Positions 60,556 to 64,000 of a stretch of 64,000 nt of DNA are shown piece by piece. Position 1 is the first letter of the stretch. Each line of letters starts with the position of its first letter. The notes under the pieces were generated by a model, which worked only from the letters and a program-made list of their open reading frames with translations, did no database searches and had not been told where the DNA came from. The stretch lies in contig CBDEVQ010000103.1 in NCBI GenBank assembly GCA_965243605.1, forward strand, positions 27,638 to 91,637, written 5' to 3'. This DNA is from JBMYYR01 sp965243605. Lineage in GTDB: Bacteria; Bacteroidota; Bacteroidia; Flavobacteriales; CAJXXR01. The position numbers were made by a program, and so were the translations under genes.

Positions 60556-61017
60556 ATGACAGAAGAAGTATATATACAAAAAGAACTTATCGAAGGGTTA
60601 GAAGCGCTTAAAACGGTACAGAAACCATTAATACAACTTACCATCGTTTGCCAAACTATAGAAGCAATGGGTGCATTTTTAGATCCTAAGCCTTTTGCTT
60701 GTCCAGGGCAATCTAGAAAAAGATTTGATTTAAGTTTAAATACATTATTTTCTGAGGGATATAAAAAAATGAATCCTAAATCTGTGTTTTACCATAGTTT
60801 TAGATGTTCTATTATTCATTATTTCCAATTGCATAGAAATTACCGAATAACATTAGAAGAAGGTATGCATTTAAAATGGGAAGATAGAACCGTGCAAATA
60901 CATATACAAACTTTAATTGATGATACGATAAAGGCTGGGCTATTCCTGATTGAACTGTATAATAAAGATCAGATTAAAAGGAAAAAGACAGGGAGTTTTG
61001 GATTGCAGTTTGGATAA
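60556..61017 (+). CDS. Conserved-looking protein of unknown function
   Basis: 153 residues, no signal peptide or membrane helix; mostly helical with an even mix of charged residues (MTEEVYIQKELIEGLEALKTVQKPL, LTIVCQTIEAMGAFL, KSVFYHSFRCSIIHYFQLHRNYRITL, IDDTIKAGLFLIELYNKDQ). Three cysteines (C45, C62 and C96 approximately) and a CPGQSRKRFD motif stand out. I do not recognise the family. It lies 24 bp after the Kelch gene with its own possible promoter, and before a convergent terminator. Confidence 0.65.
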   Translation: MTEEVYIQKELIEGLEALKTVQKPLIQLTIVCQTIEAMGAFLDPKPFACPGQSRKRFDLSLNTLFSEGYKKMNPKSVFYHSFRCSIIHYFQLHRNYRITLEEGMHLKWEDRTVQIHIQTLIDDTIKAGLFLIELYNKDQIKRKKTGSFGLQFG

Positions 61018-61020
61018 ATA

Positions 61021-61059
61021 AATAGGGCCTATTTAATGTATTATTAGATAGGCCTTATT
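61021..61059. terminator. Terminator between the unknown gene and the ABC permease
   Basis: AATAGGGCCTAT pairs with ATAGGCCTTATT over 12 bp with one G-U and a 15-base loop; an A run (T run on the other strand) adjoins. Confidence 0.75.
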
Positions 61060-61102
61060 CAAAAAAAAATAAACTTAGGGGAGATTTGTTTTAAATTATA
61101 AT

Positions 61103-63516
61103 TTACTCCTGACTTAAGGCTTCTACTGGGTCTGCTCTTGATATTTTATAACTATGATAAATAATAGCTATTAATGCTAAAAATAAGGTTATAAATAAAG
61201 CGTAGAAATAAATAATGAGTGAGAATGGAGCTTGATATGCAAAGTTTTGCTCCCACTCCGAAACAATATAATAGTCTAATGGTGCAGCGAAAATAAAGGC
61301 AATTATTAAAAGAATAACAAATTCTTTAGTGACTTGCCATGATAACTCAACAAGACTTGCACCTAATACTTTTCTTATTCCAATTTCTTTTCTTCTGGCT
61401 TCTATAGTAAAGCTTAAAAGAGCAAATAATCCAAGGCAAGAAAGGGCAATAGAAATTCCGGCAAAATATTTAAAAACATCAAACATTCTTATCTCTTGTC
61501 TATAATTACGATCTAATGCTTGGTCGAAAAATGTAAATTCAAATGGGTATTTCTTTTCATAAGTATTCCACAAGTTTTCTAAATCTTTTAAAGTTTCTGT
61601 GTAATCTCCTTTCTCTAAACGAATCGAGAAATTTCTTCCTCGGTTACCATTAAATATTAAAATTAATGGTTCCATTTCATTGTGTAGACTTAGAAAATTA
61701 AAATCATTAATTAAACCAACCACGCGACCATCGTTTTGTGCCCGACCTTGCGCTTCAAGTCCCCACTGTACACGTTTGTCTAAAATATTGTCGGTCCATC
61801 CGAAAACAGTGGCCGCGGTTTGATTTACTATAAATGCTGTTTGACGTTCGGAGGCGAATTCATTAGAGAAATTACGTCCATCAATAAGGTCTAATCCTAA
61901 CACATTAATAAAATCATCATCAACAAATAAACAATTAATGGTTTTTTCGATCATTTCACCATTTTTTTGTTCAACTCGAAACATAATTTCTGGAGTTCCA
62001 CCTGTTGGTAAATTTGTTCTTGAAAATGTTTTAATATTACTGTTATTCTTTAGCTCATCAATCCAAGGTCTTAAGTTATTTTGAGCATTTGTATCTGCAG
62101 GGAAATTCACAGTTAATAAATTTTCTTTATTAAACCCTAAATCTAATGTGCGCAAATGATTCATTTGATGTCCAATTAAAAAAGTCCCTGCGATCATAAA
62201 TATTGCAAACGAAAATTGGATTAAAATCAATGATTTTCTAAATATTCCAATTCCTGATTGAATTGAAAATCCACCTTTAAGAACTTGTATTGGTTTAAAG
62301 GAAGAGAGAATAAAGGCTGGGTATGCACCTGCTAAGATTCCAATGAATATTAAGATCGATAGTTCAACGAGTAGTAATCTAGGTTGAAAAACATCTGTTG
62401 CTTGTACCATTTTCCCACTTAAGGTATTAAATGGTTCAATGAATAGCTCGGTTAAAGCTAATCCCACAAGCATAGCAATAAATGAGACTAATAAAGATTC
62501 AAGTAAGAATTGAAATATTAATCCCGATTTTTCTGCACCTAAAGTTTTACGAACGCCTACTTCTTTAGCACGTTTATTTTGCTGAGCTAAGGTGATGTTA
62601 ATAAAGTTGATGGCTGCAATAACAAGAAGGAATATGGCCAGTGCAGAAAAAATATAAATATTAGCCATATCTCCTTTTGGAAGATCATATTCATGAGTAT
62701 TATCGAAATGAACATCTTTTAATGGAACTAAGTTATAGTCATGGCTTGCTGTTACTGTATTTGCTTCAGCCCAAGGTTGAACATATTTTTTTTCAAACTC
62801 TATTAACTTATCTTTAAAGTCAGTGTGTATAAACCCTGGTTTAAATTTTATAAAGGTTGTAAAGGCAACTCTAAACCAATCTTGATTATAAGCTGCTTGG
62901 CTTTGAGCAGGCATTGTACCTTAAAGAGATAAAAGCATTTGCTTGTATCTCACTATTGTGTGGAGGTGTTTCAATAAGGGCTTTAATGGTATAAAGCGTA
63001 TTGTTTAATTTAAATTTGCTTGTTAAGACAGTCTAAAGTCCCGAAAACTTTGGTTGCTAAATCATTCGTTAAAACTATTGACCTTGGCTGTTTTAAGGCT
63101 TCATGTTCATTTCCTGCTAAAACTTTATATGTAAATACATCAAATAAAGAGCTGTCGGCCATCCAAATATTCGTTTCATGAAATATGTTGTCTTCATAAG
63201 TTACTTCATATCTGTTTTGCCCACCCATTAGTCGGACATAATTATCAACTTCTGGATAATCTTGCTTTAACATAGGACCGGCTGCCAAGTTGGTAACAGC
63301 AATATCCATAGGTCCATTAAAATCTAAAACCGTTGTAAGTTTATAAATATCATCAACATGTTCATGGTGCAAGTCAAAAGACATTTCATCTTCTATATAT
63401 AATGCAATTAATGTACTTCCAGAGATACCAATAGCCAATCCTAGAATACTAATTAACGCATATACCTTATTATTTAATAAGGTTCTGTATGCTATTTTTA
63501 GGTAAGATAAAATCAT
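61103..63516 (-). pseudogene. MacB/FtsX-type ABC transporter permease, frameshifted
   Basis: The coding path starts at 63516 with the N-terminal helix (YLKIAYRTLLNNKVYALISILGLAIGISGSTLIALYI), the classic MacB-like start, and runs to about 63030. A shift then leads into another frame (VLTSKFKLNNTLYTIKALIETPPHNSEIQANAFISL, about 62930-63030) and a second shift near 62925 restores the frame of 61103-62914. The latter carries two FtsX domains and a second periplasmic domain, ending RADPVEALSQE. The whole would be about 800 residues, the usual length for this Bacteroidota permease. Two indels within about 110 bp break it; real damage and sequence error are both possible. Confidence 0.8.
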
Positions 63517-63518
63517 TG

Positions 63519-64000
63519 TTATAGCGTATTAGGTTCAAAATGATTTTCATTAATTAATTTCCCATCATATAATTGAATAATACGTTCAGACACTTGAGCA
63601 TCTTCTTTGGAATGGGTAACCATAATAATAGTTGCCCCACCCATATGTAGGTTCTTTAACAGGTCTAAAACTTCTGTACCAAAATGAGAATCTAAATTAC
63701 CGGTCGGTTCATCTGCTAATATTAATTTAGGATCAGTAACTACAGCTCTACTTACAGCAACCCGTTGTTGTTGCCCACCAGATAATTGTTTCGGATAATG
63801 TTGAGCTCGATGAGCAATCCCCATTTTTGTTAAGACTTCATGGACTTTTTTACGTCGTTCAGACTTGGGTACTTTTAAGTATTGTAGAGGTAATTCTACA
63901 TTTTCTTGTACGGTTAATTCATCAATTAGATTAAAGTTTTGGAAGATAAAGCCAATGTTCTCTTTTCGGATAGAAGCCCGTTCTTTTTCTTTTAAAATGC
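63519..64000 (-). CDS. ABC transporter ATP-binding protein, LolD/MacB type (N-terminus outside window)
   Basis: ATPase of the MacB/LolD group for efflux or lipoprotein transfer. The frame is open to the window end (from base 63998), so the Walker A motif is not included. Visible are the Q-loop FQNFNLIDELT, the signature LSGGQQQRVAVSRA, Walker B LILADEPTGNLD and the switch histidine TH in MVTHSKEDAQ. Its stop lies 2 bp from the permease start, making an operon ATPase-permease read leftwards. Confidence 0.92.
   Translation of the reverse strand, partial: ILKEKERASIRKENIGFIFQNFNLIDELTVQENVELPLQYLKVPKSERRKKVHEVLTKMGIAHRAQHYPKQLSGGQQQRVAVSRAVVTDPKLILADEPTGNLDSHFGTEVLDLLKNLHMGGATIIMVTHSKEDAQVSERIIQLYDGKLINENHFEPNTL

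Overview
The window is about 64 kb of AT-rich DNA (by eye roughly one third G+C) from a member of the Bacteroidota, most likely Flavobacteriales. The evidence is a class B succinate dehydrogenase, a B12-dependent ribonucleotide reductase, two proteins with type IX secretion sorting domains, DUF2911, DUF3098 and DUF4296 families, promoters of the TAnnTTTG type, little use of Shine-Dalgarno sites despite an intact anti-SD in the 16S rRNA, and the 16S sequence itself. No phage, IS element or CRISPR array is visible. It looks like ordinary chromosome.

Layout. 0-3.4 kb: sdhCAB (sdhC is cut by the window start). 3.5-6.5 kb: dgkA and, convergent, nrdJ. 7-10.6 kb: an ABM-domain monooxygenase, then dolichol-phosphate mannosyltransferase-like GT2, dihydroorotase, DUF4296 lipoprotein and a cyclase-family hydrolase. 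10.7-15.3 kb: a tight envelope operon (PGI/PMI, lipB, ftsX, DUF3098, uppP, glycosyltransferase), overlapping tail-to-tail with a Crp/Fnr regulator. 16.3-18.5 kb: era-der. 18.5-23.7 kb: isoaspartyl peptidase, a PLP decarboxylase with a strongly structured leader, gdhA and dprA. 23.8-30.1 kb: TonB-dependent receptor, kdsB, a beta-barrel protein, a histidine kinase and hemW. 30.3-35.45 kb: a complete 16S-23S-5S operon whose spacer has no tRNA gene. 35.5-41.2 kb: two large genes (propeller histidine kinase and PIG-L deacetylase) each broken by several frameshifts. 41.2-46.9 kb: a 35-residue membrane protein, a sodium:solute symporter, DUF2911, a small secreted protein, a prohibitin homologue and an iron-type ABC permease. 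47-51.3 kb: alaS, M23 peptidase, MerR regulator and a solitary tRNA-Ala(UGC). 51.4-54.1 kb: a lipoprotein and a T9SS type B protein. 54.3-58.8 kb: yaaA-cvfB-enoyl-CoA hydratase-fused E1 dehydrogenase, ending at a 59-bp perfect palindrome. 59-61 kb: a Kelch T9SS type A protein and an unknown protein. 61.1-64 kb: a broken MacB-type permease and its ATPase, cut by the window end.

Most genes are housekeeping: respiration, nucleotide and envelope precursor synthesis, cell division, translation. I did not find a clear new multi-gene system. The observations most worth a second look are non-coding: the leader of the PLP decarboxylase (five inverted repeats in about 170 bp), the tRNA-less rRNA spacer with a T-arm-like hairpin that can also pair with the 3' flank of 23S, the palindrome upstream of nrdJ, the very long perfect hairpins between genes, and the cluster of frameshifts at 36-41 kb, which may be sequence error rather than biology.
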